Positions 17,777-27,105 of a DNA stretch of 64,000 bases are shown one piece after another. The DNA comes from Methylotenera sp. L2L1. GTDB lineage: Bacteria > Pseudomonadota > Gammaproteobacteria > Burkholderiales > Methylophilaceae. The notes under the pieces were generated by a model that searched no databases, was not told the DNA's origin, and was given only the letters and a program-made list of their open reading frames with translations. A program made the position numbers and the translations under genes. The stretch is from positions 1,550,001 to 1,614,000 of the forward strand of contig NZ_JQMG01000001.1 in NCBI RefSeq assembly GCF_000744605.1, read 5' to 3'. The number at the start of each line of letters is the position of its first letter. The first letter of the stretch is position 1.

Positions 17777-17897
17777 GGTGGATGAGATTATACATCTAAC
17801 AATGTTATATTCGCTTGTCATTGCGGCCAAAGCAGGTGTTCGGCGCCTTTAAATACATTGGAGCCCCAATCTGTGTTGGAGCCCTGATGTAAGTGCT

Positions 17898-18473
17898 TTA
17901 ATCAGATTCTAGAATCTCACATAGTGAGTGACCAACAAAGATATGCGCTTCTTGAATGCGCGCAGTCACGCTGGATGGGATGACGATATTGTAGGTGCAC
18001 AAATTGTTTAGCTTGCCGCCAGTGCCACCAGTTAAGCCTACTGTTGTTGCACCAATCGCGTTTGCAGCTTCAATCGCGCTGACAACATTTGCGCTGTTGC
18101 CACTAGTAGTAAGTCCAATCACTAAGTCTTCTGGACGACATAGCGCTTCGACTTGTCGTGCAAAAATGTAGTTGTAGCCGTAATCGTTGCCAACTGAAGT
18201 AAGAATCGAGGTATCAGTTGTTAGGGCGATAGCAGGCATGCCTTTACGCTCTTTTTTAAATCGACCGACAATTTCAGCAGCAATATGCTGGCTATCTGCG
18301 GCGCTGCCGCCGTTACCCATGAGGAATATCTTCCCACCATTTTTAATGGTGTTCTGCATGGCGATGCCTACATCACTAATCAGTGGAAAAAGTGGCTCTA
18401 AGGCATTAAACATCGCCATATGCGCAGCGTGTTCGCCTTTTAGATAATCAACATACTTATTAGTCGTACTCAT
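17898..18473 (-). CDS. gmhA: Phosphoheptose isomerase
   Basis: A 191-residue SIS-domain enzyme converting sedoheptulose 7-phosphate to D-glycero-D-manno-heptose 7-phosphate, the first step of ADP-heptose synthesis. The segment FLMGNGGSAADSQHIAAE (about residues 50-67) holds the phosphate-binding serine loop and the active-site histidine and glutamate; GLTTSGNSANVV (about 119-130) is the second SIS phosphate loop; QEAHIFVGHSLCE (about 173-185) carries the zinc-binding histidine of the family. Its ATG overlaps the hldD stop by one base (TAATG), so translation is coupled. Confidence 0.95.
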   Translation of the reverse strand: MSTTNKYVDYLKGEHAAHMAMFNALEPLFPLISDVGIAMQNTIKNGGKIFLMGNGGSAADSQHIAAEIVGRFKKERKGMPAIALTTDTSILTSVGNDYGYNYIFARQVEALCRPEDLVIGLTTSGNSANVVSAIEAANAIGATTVGLTGGTGGKLNNLCTYNIVIPSSVTARIQEAHIFVGHSLCEILESD

Positions 18474-19477
18474 TAGCAGTATTTATCCTCTTGCGTTAAG
18501 TAATTTTGCACATAGTCACGTACGCCGTCTTCTAAGCTGTGAAACGGTTGAGTGTAACCTGCGCTTGCAAGTTTGCTCATGGCGGCCTCTGTGAAGTATT
18601 GGTACTTGCCCTGTAAGTCTTGAGGCATGTCCACAAAGGTAATGTGAGGCTCACGATTCATACTTTGCATGACATTGGTCGCCAAGTCTTTAAAGCTACG
18701 TGCTTTGCCAGTGCCAATATTGTAGATGCCATTTGGTGCTGATTTAGTAGACAGTGCCGACTCAAGAAAGTAATTTACAACGGCAGCAGCATCTTTGACA
18801 TAAACAAAGTCACGCATTTGCATGCCGTCCTCAACCCCCGCTTTTGTGCCTTTAAACAGCTTCATCGTACCAGTTTCGCTGAACTGATTGAAGGTGTGGA
18901 ATGCTACGCTTGCCATACGATCTTTGTGGTACTCATTTGGACCATACACATTAAAGAACTTAAAGCCTGCCCAATTAGGTGGTGTCGGTAACTTTTTGTT
19001 AACCTGACGCAATGCCCATTGGTCGAAAAAGTGTTTTGAGTAGCCATAGCCATTGAGTGGACGCAGATTCTCTATACTTGCATCGTCATAACCCAAATTA
19101 CCATCACCATAAGTGGCAGCTGAGCTTGCATAGAAAAATGGCACTTGATGATTGGCACACCAAGTCCATAAGTTTTGTGAATACTGAATATTGGTTTCGA
19201 CCAGTTTATTAAAGTCGCGCTCAGTCGTGGCACTAATAGCACCCATATGAATCACTGCTTCAATATCCGTACGGCCTTTATTGTCTTCGCCGTTAAGCCA
19301 AGACATGAGCTGATCTTTATCTAAGTAGTGTGCGTACTGGCGATGTGCGAGGTTTTGCCACTGTTCTTCGTGCGTGATGCGGTCGACAATGACTAAATCA
19401 TCGCGTTTTAGTTTGGTGTTTAGATGCCATGCAATGATAGAGCCTATCATGCCAGCGCCGCCAGTAATTACTATCAT
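18473..19477 (-). CDS. hldD: ADP-L-glycero-D-manno-heptose 6-epimerase
   Basis: A 334-residue short-chain dehydrogenase/epimerase performing the last step of ADP-heptose synthesis. It has the Rossmann GGAGMIGS loop (6-13), an ASSAATYGDG element with the catalytic Ser, and the YGYSKHFFD Tyr-x3-Lys pair. HKDRMASVAFH and FKGTKAGVEDGMQMRDFVYV are typical HldD segments. It is the first gene of the leftward operon hldD-gmhA-hldE-waaF. Confidence 0.95.
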   Translation of the reverse strand: MIVITGGAGMIGSIIAWHLNTKLKRDDLVIVDRITHEEQWQNLAHRQYAHYLDKDQLMSWLNGEDNKGRTDIEAVIHMGAISATTERDFNKLVETNIQYSQNLWTWCANHQVPFFYASSAATYGDGNLGYDDASIENLRPLNGYGYSKHFFDQWALRQVNKKLPTPPNWAGFKFFNVYGPNEYHKDRMASVAFHTFNQFSETGTMKLFKGTKAGVEDGMQMRDFVYVKDAAAVVNYFLESALSTKSAPNGIYNIGTGKARSFKDLATNVMQSMNREPHITFVDMPQDLQGKYQYFTEAAMSKLASAGYTQPFHSLEDGVRDYVQNYLTQEDKYC

Positions 19478-19558
19478 GGGTTAATACCTAATTCATCAGT
19501 ACGCTGCAAAAATCTAAGCAGCTTGTTTAAATTTATAAAGTACTCAGTATAACGCTTA

Positions 19559-20662
19559 TTAATTATTGGCTAAACTTTGAGCTCTTAATTTTGTCATTTC
19601 AGCGTCTTTTTTAGCTGCATTTGCATCCCAATCAGTACTTACCCAGCCTTGTAGATTTTCTAACGCAATGGTTGTCATTGCGTGTATCCATGCATCGTTC
19701 TCATTAAGGGCTGGAATATAGCGAAACTCTCCACCACCATTGCTTTGGAATATATGTTTACCTTCCATGGCAATTTCTTCTAACGTTTCGAGGCAATCGC
19801 TAGAAAAGCCAGGGCAAATTACATCGATACGATTTACTTTGGCTTTACCTAAAGACTCCAACATGTTTGCTAAGTAAGGTTTTAGCCACTCTTGTTTACC
19901 AAAGCGTGATTGAAATGCGATCGCATATTGATCTTTATTTAATCCAAGTGCCTCTGCTAATAGTCGTCCAGTTTTATGACATTCGCAGTGGTACATATCC
20001 CCTTTAAGCAGATGAAACTTTGGCACACCATGAAAGCTTATGATTAATTGATTTGGCTTACCATTGATGCGCCAATGCTCGCGCACGCTTTGTGCAAGCG
20101 CTTCAATATAAGCAGGGTGGTCGTGATAGTGTTTAATGGTACGAATTGCTGGCACATTACGTGTTTTCAGTAAGGTACGCCAAACGGCATCTAATGCACT
20201 TGCTGTGCTGCTTGCAGCGTATTGTGGATATAGCGGAAACACTAAAATGCGGTCACAGTGCTGTGCTTTTAGTGTCTCAATGGCACTGGCCATAGAGGGG
20301 TTGCCGTAACTCATGCCTAATTCTACGGTGAATGGGGAGTTGATTTTTTGCGCCAAAAAGCCACGTAATAGCAATGTTTGTTTTTTTGCATGCGCCATTA
20401 ACGGTGAGCCTTCATTGGTCCAGACGCTAGCGTATTTTTCTGCGGATTTTTTGGGGCGAATCACTAAGATAATGCAGTTTAAAATAAGCCACCAAATCGC
20501 CCGTGGAATTTCTACAATACGGCGATCGCTTAGAAATTGACGTAAATAAGGTCGTAATGCTTTTGCAGTAGGTGCATCTGGCGTGCCTAAGTTTGCAAGC
20601 AAAATGCCCACTTTTAGTTGGTCACCATGGTCGTATTTAGGTTCTGGATTGTAATATGACAT
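19559..20662 (-). CDS. hemH: Ferrochelatase
   Basis: A 367-residue class I chelatase inserting Fe2+ into protoporphyrin IX to form protoheme. The N-terminal ILLANLGTPDAPT segment is the family hallmark. The metal-binding histidine is in LIISFHGVP, and the conserved glutamate is in CPGFSSDCLETLEEI. Two extra cysteines occur in YHCECHKTGR. The C-terminal tail of about 35 residues after the core is polar. It is located 65 bp from the end of hrcA on the same strand, as in many betaproteobacteria. Confidence 0.96.
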   Translation of the reverse strand: MSYYNPEPKYDHGDQLKVGILLANLGTPDAPTAKALRPYLRQFLSDRRIVEIPRAIWWLILNCIILVIRPKKSAEKYASVWTNEGSPLMAHAKKQTLLLRGFLAQKINSPFTVELGMSYGNPSMASAIETLKAQHCDRILVFPLYPQYAASSTASALDAVWRTLLKTRNVPAIRTIKHYHDHPAYIEALAQSVREHWRINGKPNQLIISFHGVPKFHLLKGDMYHCECHKTGRLLAEALGLNKDQYAIAFQSRFGKQEWLKPYLANMLESLGKAKVNRIDVICPGFSSDCLETLEEIAMEGKHIFQSNGGGEFRYIPALNENDAWIHAMTTIALENLQGWVSTDWDANAAKKDAEMTKLRAQSLANN

Positions 20663-20727
20663 TTTATCAATCTATTTATAATAAGTTTGGTAGCAACCTC
20701 TTAAGTTGAGGCTATTTTTGTTATTCT

Positions 20728-21738
20728 TTACTGAGATGACAGTGCGTTTGACAATAACTTTGCGGTGACATCAACAATGGGAATCACTCTCTCGTATGCC
20801 ATGCGGGTAGGGCCAATCACGCCCAGTGTGCCTACGACTTGCCCATCTGCTTCATAGGGTGCGGTAATCATGCTGCATTCGTCCAGAGGTAAGTAACCAC
20901 TTTCACCGCCGATAAAGATCTGTATGCCTTCTGCACGTTGGCTATTGTCTAATAACTGCATCAGACTAGTGCGGCGCTCAAAAATCTCAAACAGCTTGCG
21001 CAAGCTTGTCACATTGGTAGATAAGTCGTCCACTTGCAATAGATTGCGTTCGCCTGCAATCACTACGCCATCATCATCCGTTTTCTTGCTGCTTGCTTCG
21101 AGTGCAGCTGTCATCAGTTGGTTCATGTCGTTCTGCATTTGCTTAAGTTCAGCATGTAACTTTTGCTGAACCTCTTCAAAAGTATGGCCAGAAAAGTGCG
21201 CATTGAAATAATTACCAGCTTGCGTCAGTTCGCTAGCGCTAAAAGGTTTTTCAGTGAGGATAATGCGGTTCTGTACGTTACCATCGCTGGTCACAATGAT
21301 GACCAATATTCTTTTGTCTGATAGCGTTAAAAATTCTAAGTGCTTAAATGCAACTCGTTTGCGCTTTGGGGTCATCACTACGCCCGCAAACTGCGTTAGC
21401 TGCGATAGCATGTCTGCTGCATTTGCAATCAGCTCGCTAGGGTTCGGTGACGATAAGCCGCTTTTAAGTTGCAGTAGAATTTGAGTATCTAGTGGCTTTA
21501 CCGTAAGTAGCGAGTCCACAAATAAACGATAACCTTTTTGTGTGGGTATGCGCCCTGCTGAGGTATGTGGGCTGGCAATGAATCCAAGTTGCTCCAAATC
21601 GCTCATGACATTCCTAATGGTTGCAGGGCTGACGTCTAGGCCAGAATGCTGCAATAGGGTGCGCGAGCCGATAGGTTGACCATCACTAATATAATGTTCA
21701 ACTAAAGTTTTAAGTAAAATTTGCGAGCGTTTATCCAC
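20728..21738 (-). CDS. hrcA: Heat-inducible transcription repressor HrcA
   Basis: A 336-residue repressor of heat-shock genes that binds CIRCE operators and responds to GroEL. The N-terminal winged helix includes LLKTLVEHYISDGQPIGSRT and the recognition region VSPATIRNVMSDLEQLGFI, followed by the family signature SPHTSAGRIPTQKGYR. The C-terminal GAF-like domain ends with GTLGVIGPTRMAYERVI. The start is GTG 21738. No groE or grpE-dnaK-dnaJ genes occur in the window. I see no CIRCE upstream; the inverted repeat at 21819-21843 does not match it. Confidence 0.95.
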   Translation of the reverse strand: MDKRSQILLKTLVEHYISDGQPIGSRTLLQHSGLDVSPATIRNVMSDLEQLGFIASPHTSAGRIPTQKGYRLFVDSLLTVKPLDTQILLQLKSGLSSPNPSELIANAADMLSQLTQFAGVVMTPKRKRVAFKHLEFLTLSDKRILVIIVTSDGNVQNRIILTEKPFSASELTQAGNYFNAHFSGHTFEEVQQKLHAELKQMQNDMNQLMTAALEASSKKTDDDGVVIAGERNLLQVDDLSTNVTSLRKLFEIFERRTSLMQLLDNSQRAEGIQIFIGGESGYLPLDECSMITAPYEADGQVVGTLGVIGPTRMAYERVIPIVDVTAKLLSNALSSQ

Positions 21739-21818
21739 ACCTCAAATTATCAGGTAGTTGGCTTAATTAGGCAATCTTATTAGATCGTTCAGCTGTTTTC
21801 TTTTTTCGAAAAAAGAGC

Positions 21819-21843
21819 GTGTTGGAAATATAAAATCTAACAC
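21819..21843. promoter_or_regulatory. Inverted repeat between hrcA and nadK
   Basis: GTGTTGGA and TCTAACAC form an 8-bp dyad (one mismatch) separated by 9 AT-only bases. The N9 spacing is like CIRCE, but the half-sites are different. A 14-bp palindrome (TTTTTTCGAAAAAA, 21801-21814) lies alongside. This could be an operator for either divergent gene. Confidence 0.35.
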
Positions 21844-21986
21844 TCCTATATCAGTTTTAGTCTGTCAGTGAATGGATTAGAGCTATCTTGGGATTATTTG
21901 GGTAAATTCATGACTTAATACATTTTTTGCAAATATATTTTGTATCTAGCTTTGCTAAGATTTCCTGACTATGTTTTAATTCTGCC

Positions 21987-22856
21987 GTGCAGACAAACTT
22001 TAAAAAAATAGCGCTTATCGGCAAATATATGAACGTATCGGCTTTGCAGTTGATGCGAAGTGATTTGGCTGATTTAGCACAGCATTTAGCCGCCAAAAAC
22101 CACGAAGTGTGGATTGAGGCAAATACGGCACATCATGCTCAGCTTGCTGAATATAAGACCTTAACATTAGGTGATATTGGACAAACCGTTGACCTTGCGA
22201 TTGTCATGGGTGGGGATGGCACAATGCTCAGTGTGGCTCGCAGTCTGATTGATACCGAGGTGCCGCTGGTGGGTATCAATCGTGGACGTTTTGGGTTTTT
22301 AACTGACTTACGCGCAGAAGATATGCTCGTAGAAATTGACCGCATGCTTACTGGCGATTTCATCAAAGAGCCTCGCATGTTACTGTCTACAAATGTGGTA
22401 AGAGACGGCCAGGTTGTTTATAGTAGCCATGCACTTAATGATGTCGTGATTAAAAGCGGATTGCGCTTGATAGAGCTGGAAATCGAAATCGACGGCAAGT
22501 TTGTTTACAAGCAACGTAGCGATGGCTTAATTATAAGCACACCAACTGGCGCCACTGCCTATGCGCTGTCTGCAGGCGGTCCGATTTTACACCCTAATTT
22601 AGAAGCAATCTCGCTAGTGCCAATCTGTCCGCACACATTGAGCAATCGACCAATTGCAGTGAATAGTGCTAGTAATATTGTAGTGACGGTCGTGCAGTTT
22701 GATGAAGCGCAACTAAGCTTTGATGGGCAGTTTCAGGTAGGCTTGGAAATTGGCGATAAAATCGTGGTGCAACGTGCTGAAAAAACAATCTCATTATTAC
22801 ACCCAATAGAGTACTGTTATTTTGATATGCTCAGAAACAAGCTCAATTGGGGTTGA
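21987..22856 (+). CDS. nadK: NAD kinase
   Basis: A 289-residue enzyme phosphorylating NAD to NADP. The signature MGGDGTMLSVAR (about residues 69-80) contains the catalytic Asp; NRGRFGFLTDL, LNDVVIKSG and STPTGATAYALSAGGPI are the other conserved NadK blocks. The start is GTG 21987 with no clear ribosome binding site; a TTTAAT sequence lies just before it. It is divergent from hrcA and followed by recN, a common betaproteobacterial arrangement. Confidence 0.95.
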   Translation: MQTNFKKIALIGKYMNVSALQLMRSDLADLAQHLAAKNHEVWIEANTAHHAQLAEYKTLTLGDIGQTVDLAIVMGGDGTMLSVARSLIDTEVPLVGINRGRFGFLTDLRAEDMLVEIDRMLTGDFIKEPRMLLSTNVVRDGQVVYSSHALNDVVIKSGLRLIELEIEIDGKFVYKQRSDGLIISTPTGATAYALSAGGPILHPNLEAISLVPICPHTLSNRPIAVNSASNIVVTVVQFDEAQLSFDGQFQVGLEIGDKIVVQRAEKTISLLHPIEYCYFDMLRNKLNWG

Positions 22857-23042
22857 TTTCACCGTCAATTTTTCAAAAAATTGCTGTCACAGCTTGTGTT
22901 CATCTCGTTTTCTTCTGATAGGTGACTCAGTGTTTACATTGGATGCAGGCAAAAATTGATCTATATTAATCGTCTTAATGCTACCCAATATTGCTTAAAG
23001 CCTTGTCATTTCGATATGGCAATAAAATGGATTAATTGAATT

Positions 23043-24695
23043 ATGCTACACACGCTTTCAATTCGAGATTTCGTCATTGTTGATCGGCTTGATCTGGATT
23101 TTCAATCTGGATTTACAGTGCTGACGGGCGAAACTGGTGCAGGTAAATCTATTTTAATCGATGCACTATCCCTAGCGCTAGGTGCGCGTGGCGAAGGTGG
23201 TGTGACGCGATCAGGCTGTGATAAAGCTGAGATTAGTGCAAGCTTCTCATTGCAAAATAACGATGAAGCTTTAACTTGGTTGGCTGCGCAGGAAATTGCT
23301 CATGATGAACCTGAGTTACTGCTGAGACGTGTCATTTATGCCGATGGGCGCTCGCGCGCTTTTATTAACGGCACTTCAGCGACTATGCAGCAGCTTAAGG
23401 AGTTAGGTGAATTCTTAGTCGATATCTACAGCCAAAATGCGCATCACTCTTTACTTAAGCCGGCTACACAACGTCAAATTTTAGATGAGTTTGGTGGCTT
23501 GATTGATGTGGCCAACAATGTCGCTGAGCAGTATAAACTTTGGCACCGTCTGCATGTGACGCGCTTAGCACTGGAAAAGAACGCCGAAGCTTATGCGGAT
23601 GAGTTGGCATCGTTACGAGATGACGTGCGTGAACTGACAGCACTCGCGTTTAATGAGCAAGAGTGGGATGCGCTACAACAAGAGCATGTGCTACTTTCAA
23701 ATGGCGCTAGTCTCATTACCAGTGGAGAAGCTTGTGTGGAGCTGCTTAGTGAAGGTGAGTTGTCAGCGCTAAATTTGTTAGCGCAAGTGCAGCATCACCT
23801 GCAAAGCATGCAAGCCTATGATACAAGTCTGGTAGAAGTGTCGGAGTCACTTGATTCTGGCATGATTCAATTGCAAGAAACTAGCCGATCTTTAAATCGA
23901 TATATTCAGCGTATGGAATTAGATCCTGCGCGCTTGAGCGAAGTAGATGCGAGAATTCAATCGATTCATTCTGCGGCACGCAAATATCGGTCACGTGTAG
24001 AAGATTTGCCAGTGTTGCTTGAAGGTTGGCAGGCTAGAATGGTGGAGTTGTCTGGTTTTGCAGATGACGGTGCGCTTGCAGAGCAAGAAGCTGCGGCATT
24101 CAATCAGTATAAAAAATTAGCTGAGCACTTGAGTGCCGGTAGAAAAACTGCGGCATTAACCTTACATCAAAAAATTACAGCAGAGATGCAGCATTTATCT
24201 CTAAGCGGGGGCCAGTTCTTGGTAGAGTTGGCGCCAGTCGCTCCAAGTGCTAATGGCTTGGAGCAAGTCGAGTTCTTGGTTGCCGGCCATGCAGGCGTCG
24301 CACCGCGCTCCTTAAGTAAAGTAGCTTCTGGTGGCGAATTGTCTCGAATCAGCTTGGCCATTCGCGTGGTGACTGCGCAGCAAGGCAGCGTACCAACCAT
24401 GATTTTTGATGAAGTTGACGTTGGTATTGGTGGCGGGGTGGCTGAGGTGGTTGGTAACCTGCTTAAGCAGCTGGGTCAGCAGCGGCAGGTGTTAGTGATT
24501 ACGCATTTGCCACAAGTGGCCGCGCTTGGTAAGCATCATTTACGCGTAAGTAAATCTCAAACAAATGGTCAAACCTTAAGTACTATCGCAGCACTGGATG
24601 CTAATGACCGCGTAGAAGAAGTCGCGCGTATGTTAGGTGGGATTGAAATTACCTTAACAACAAGAGAGCATGCAAAGGAAATGTTGTTAAGGTAA
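23043..24695 (+). CDS. recN: DNA repair protein RecN
   Basis: A 550-residue SMC-like ATPase that acts at double-strand breaks. It has the N-terminal Walker A GETGAGKSI (about residues 30-38), a long central coiled coil with predominantly Glu/Leu/Ala heptads, and the C-terminal signature and Walker B regions VASGGELSRISLAIR and TMIFDEVDVGIGGG. Length matches RecN (about 553). It ends close to the convergent fur gene, with a small hairpin in the 32-bp gap. Confidence 0.95.
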   Translation: MLHTLSIRDFVIVDRLDLDFQSGFTVLTGETGAGKSILIDALSLALGARGEGGVTRSGCDKAEISASFSLQNNDEALTWLAAQEIAHDEPELLLRRVIYADGRSRAFINGTSATMQQLKELGEFLVDIYSQNAHHSLLKPATQRQILDEFGGLIDVANNVAEQYKLWHRLHVTRLALEKNAEAYADELASLRDDVRELTALAFNEQEWDALQQEHVLLSNGASLITSGEACVELLSEGELSALNLLAQVQHHLQSMQAYDTSLVEVSESLDSGMIQLQETSRSLNRYIQRMELDPARLSEVDARIQSIHSAARKYRSRVEDLPVLLEGWQARMVELSGFADDGALAEQEAAAFNQYKKLAEHLSAGRKTAALTLHQKITAEMQHLSLSGGQFLVELAPVAPSANGLEQVEFLVAGHAGVAPRSLSKVASGGELSRISLAIRVVTAQQGSVPTMIFDEVDVGIGGGVAEVVGNLLKQLGQQRQVLVITHLPQVAALGKHHLRVSKSQTNGQTLSTIAALDANDRVEEVARMLGGIEITLTTREHAKEMLLR

Positions 24696-24698
24696 GTG

Positions 24699-24719
24699 GC
24701 TGCTCTGGCTGTGAGCAGC
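24699..24719. terminator. Hairpin between convergent recN and fur
   Basis: The GCTGCTC/GAGCAGC stem has a 7-nt loop and lies in the short gap between the two stop codons. It is followed on the plus strand by TAGTTGTTTT, so termination there is plausible but weak. Confidence 0.5.
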
Positions 24720-24727
24720 TAGTTGTT

Positions 24728-25153
24728 TTACTCTTTACTTTCGCAAGGTTGTTTAGTGCAAACGCCATAAATAGTCAGGGAGTGATCTTGCATGGTGAAG
24801 CCTAATTTTGCCGCTGCGCTTTCTTGTCTTTTCTCGATTTCTGGATCGTAAAACTCTTCTACGCGGCCACATTTGATACAGACAATATGGTCATGATGAC
24901 CACCGCTATTCAGTTCAAAGACGGCTTTTCCACTTTCAAAGTGGTGTCTAACTAGCAACCCGGCTTGTTCAAACTGTGTGAGCACACGATACACAGTAGC
25001 CAAGCCAACATCCTCACCAGAGTTAATCATGATTTTGTAGATGTCTTCAGCAGACAAATGTCGGTCTTTGCTATTTTCAAATAGGTTTAGCACCTTGAGT
25101 CGTGGCAAGGTGGCTTTTAATCCCGCATTTTTTAAATCTTTTTGATCTTGCAT
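24728..25153 (-). CDS. fur: Ferric uptake regulator
   Basis: A 141-residue Fur-family iron-responsive repressor. The winged helix includes LKATLPRLKVLNLFE and DVGLATVYRVLTQFEQAGLL. The metal site HHDHIVCIKCGRVEEF carries histidines and a CxxC, and the C-terminal CTKQPC gives a second cysteine pair. I chose ATG 25153 because it gives the normal Fur length; the upstream in-frame ATG would add 24 unrelated residues. It is divergent from bamE, with 91 bp between the starts. Confidence 0.95.
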   Translation of the reverse strand: MQDQKDLKNAGLKATLPRLKVLNLFENSKDRHLSAEDIYKIMINSGEDVGLATVYRVLTQFEQAGLLVRHHFESGKAVFELNSGGHHDHIVCIKCGRVEEFYDPEIEKRQESAAAKLGFTMQDHSLTIYGVCTKQPCESKE

Positions 25154-25244
25154 AATTTTAGAATGTTCACAATTAGTAAAGGTGGATGTTTTTGCTTGGG
25201 GCGCTACGTGGTATATTAACGCCAATTCAAATTAAAGTCATGAT

Positions 25245-26243
25245 ATGCGTTATTTTTCTACTTTACGTTATCTAATCGTTTTACTCGGCCTGCTGTGTTC
25301 CGCATGCGGTACTGCATTGCCAAGTGTTAAGCCATATAAACTAGATGTCCAGCAGGGTAATGTGGTCACATCCAAAATGCTCTTGCAACTGCGACCAGGT
25401 ATGACGAAGTCGCAAGTCCGTTTTATTATGGGTACGCCACTTATTCAAGATAGCTTTCACGGTAATCGCTGGGACTACGTGTATCAAATGCGCGAGGCTG
25501 GTAAGGTCACCGAACAGCGTCGCGTTATTCTTGATTTTGAAAAAGATTTATTAAAAACCGTGCGTGGTGATGTGATTCCAAGCGGTAGCACTAAATCCGA
25601 TGGTGTAGACGCAAATGGTAATACGGGTACCCGCATAGTCGAGCCTTATAAAAAGCCTGAAGAAAAAAGCTTAATCAATAAGCTGAAGTTTTGGGAAAAA
25701 GACGATGTTACACAGCCTAAAATAGCTACGGAAAAAGCGCTTGTAAAAAAAGAGTCTGATGAGGTTGTAAAGGCTGAAGTTGCGCCGGCTGAGGTTGCTT
25801 CGGATACTGATGCATCTAAGTCTATGCTTGCAGTTCCTTTGGATGTGCCAATTGCACCAGCTGCTGCAGCAAGTGCAGTTGCTGCACCTGTAGAGGCTGT
25901 TGCTGAAGTAAGTCAAGCGGTAGTTGCTCCGTCAAATGAGCCTGCGGTTTCGAGTGAAGTTGTTAAAGAGCCAGTCGCCGAAACTGTGGCTCCATCTGTT
26001 GAGAGTCCTGTTGCTTTGCCGCCAGTGGTTGAGCTGCCTGTTAATTCTCCATCTTATGAATCTTCGTCTGGCATGGTGTTTGATCGTCAATTACGATCAT
26101 TGCCTGAAGAAGTGGAGCCGGAAGTGGTTGCTGAAATTCCTACAACACGCGTAGGTAATAAAGTGACACCAACACCAAAAGGTGTGCCGCAAGAGAGTGA
26201 ACCGAGCTTTTTTGATCGTATGTTAGAGAAGATTGGTTTTTAA
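25245..26243 (+). CDS. bamE: Outer membrane assembly lipoprotein BamE with a long C-terminal extension
   Basis: The first about 115 residues are BamE (SmpA/OmlA): a lipoprotein signal with LLCSAC, then VTSKMLLQLRPGMTKSQVRF, IMGTPL and NRWDYVYQMR. BamE is part of the BAM complex that inserts beta-barrel proteins. The whole product has 332 residues, about three times the E. coli protein (113). The extra about 210 residues are rich in Ala, Val, Pro, Glu and Lys, contain a short hydrophobic/charged patch (LINKLKFWEKDD) and end in SFFDRMLEKIGF, which echoes that patch. The tail looks disordered and may span the periplasm. The fur-bamE-dapB order is usual in betaproteobacteria. Confidence 0.93.
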   Translation: MRYFSTLRYLIVLLGLLCSACGTALPSVKPYKLDVQQGNVVTSKMLLQLRPGMTKSQVRFIMGTPLIQDSFHGNRWDYVYQMREAGKVTEQRRVILDFEKDLLKTVRGDVIPSGSTKSDGVDANGNTGTRIVEPYKKPEEKSLINKLKFWEKDDVTQPKIATEKALVKKESDEVVKAEVAPAEVASDTDASKSMLAVPLDVPIAPAAAASAVAAPVEAVAEVSQAVVAPSNEPAVSSEVVKEPVAETVAPSVESPVALPPVVELPVNSPSYESSSGMVFDRQLRSLPEEVEPEVVAEIPTTRVGNKVTPTPKGVPQESEPSFFDRMLEKIGF

Positions 26244-26285
26244 TCTTTTCTAACAGTAATTTGTAGAATTTGATAGGTTGTTGAT

Positions 26286-27095
26286 ATGGTTAATCCATTA
26301 AAAATTGTAATTGCTGGCTGTTCTGGCCGTATGGGGCATGCGTTGTTGGAAGGTGTGTTTACGGATGCTGAGTTGGTGCTGCATAGCGCGCTAGATCGTG
26401 CTGATAATGTTCATCTGGGTCGTGATGCGGGTGAGCAGTTTGGTTGTGTGTCAGGTGTAAGCGTGGTCTCTGATATTGATGTTGCGCTAAAGGGCGCTGA
26501 TGTGCTGGTGGACTTTACAAGACCAGAAGCGAGTATGGCTTATTTGGCAGCATGTCAAAAGCATCAGGTGAAAATGATTATTGGTACTACAGGTTTTTCT
26601 ATTGAAGAAAAGCAGGCTATTGAAGTCGCTGCAAAGGATATTGCCATTGTATTCGCACCGAACATGAGTGTTGGTGTGACATTGCTGATTAATCTGGTTG
26701 AACAAGCTGCCCGTGTGTTAAATGAGGGTTACGATATTGAAGTAGTGGAGATGCATCATCGCCACAAGGTTGATGCACCATCTGGCACCGCTTTGCGTTT
26801 GGGTGAGGCGGCTGCGCACGGGCTGGGTCAAGACTTGAAAGATTGTGCGGTATATGCGCGTGAAGGTGTGACTGGCGAGCGTGAGGCTGGCAAAATTGGC
26901 TTTGCAACAATGCGTGGCGGTGATGTGGTCGGTGATCATACGGTGGTGCTTGCGGGCATTGGTGAGCGCGTGGAGCTTACTCATAAAGCGAGCAGTCGCG
27001 CTACCTTTGCGCTGGGTGCGTTGCGTGCTGCCAAGTATTTAGCTGATAAAACATCTGGCTTGTACGATATGCGAGATGTATTAGGTTTGCGTTAA
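26286..27095 (+). CDS. dapB: 4-Hydroxy-tetrahydrodipicolinate reductase
   Basis: A 269-residue NAD(P)H-dependent reductase of lysine and peptidoglycan (meso-diaminopimelate) synthesis. It has the GCSGRMG nucleotide loop (10-16), GTTGFS (about 99-104), and the signature EMHHRHKVDAPSGTAL (about 156-171) with the catalytic His pair and Lys. Length matches the family (273 in E. coli). It follows bamE by 42 bp and is followed 10 bp later by a YjdF-like gene. Confidence 0.96.
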   Translation: MVNPLKIVIAGCSGRMGHALLEGVFTDAELVLHSALDRADNVHLGRDAGEQFGCVSGVSVVSDIDVALKGADVLVDFTRPEASMAYLAACQKHQVKMIIGTTGFSIEEKQAIEVAAKDIAIVFAPNMSVGVTLLINLVEQAARVLNEGYDIEVVEMHHRHKVDAPSGTALRLGEAAAHGLGQDLKDCAVYAREGVTGEREAGKIGFATMRGGDVVGDHTVVLAGIGERVELTHKASSRATFALGALRAAKYLADKTSGLYDMRDVLGLR

Positions 27096-27105
27096 CAGCT
27101 AAGCA

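Noticed and set aside
17858-17884. Direct repeat TTGGAGCCC twice, 18 bp apart, between hldE and gmhA
   Set aside because: Short, two copies only, no link to a promoter or known operator.
21739-21986. CIRCE operator upstream of hrcA
   Set aside because: TTAGCACTC-N9-GAGTGCTAA is absent; the repeat found has different half-sites.
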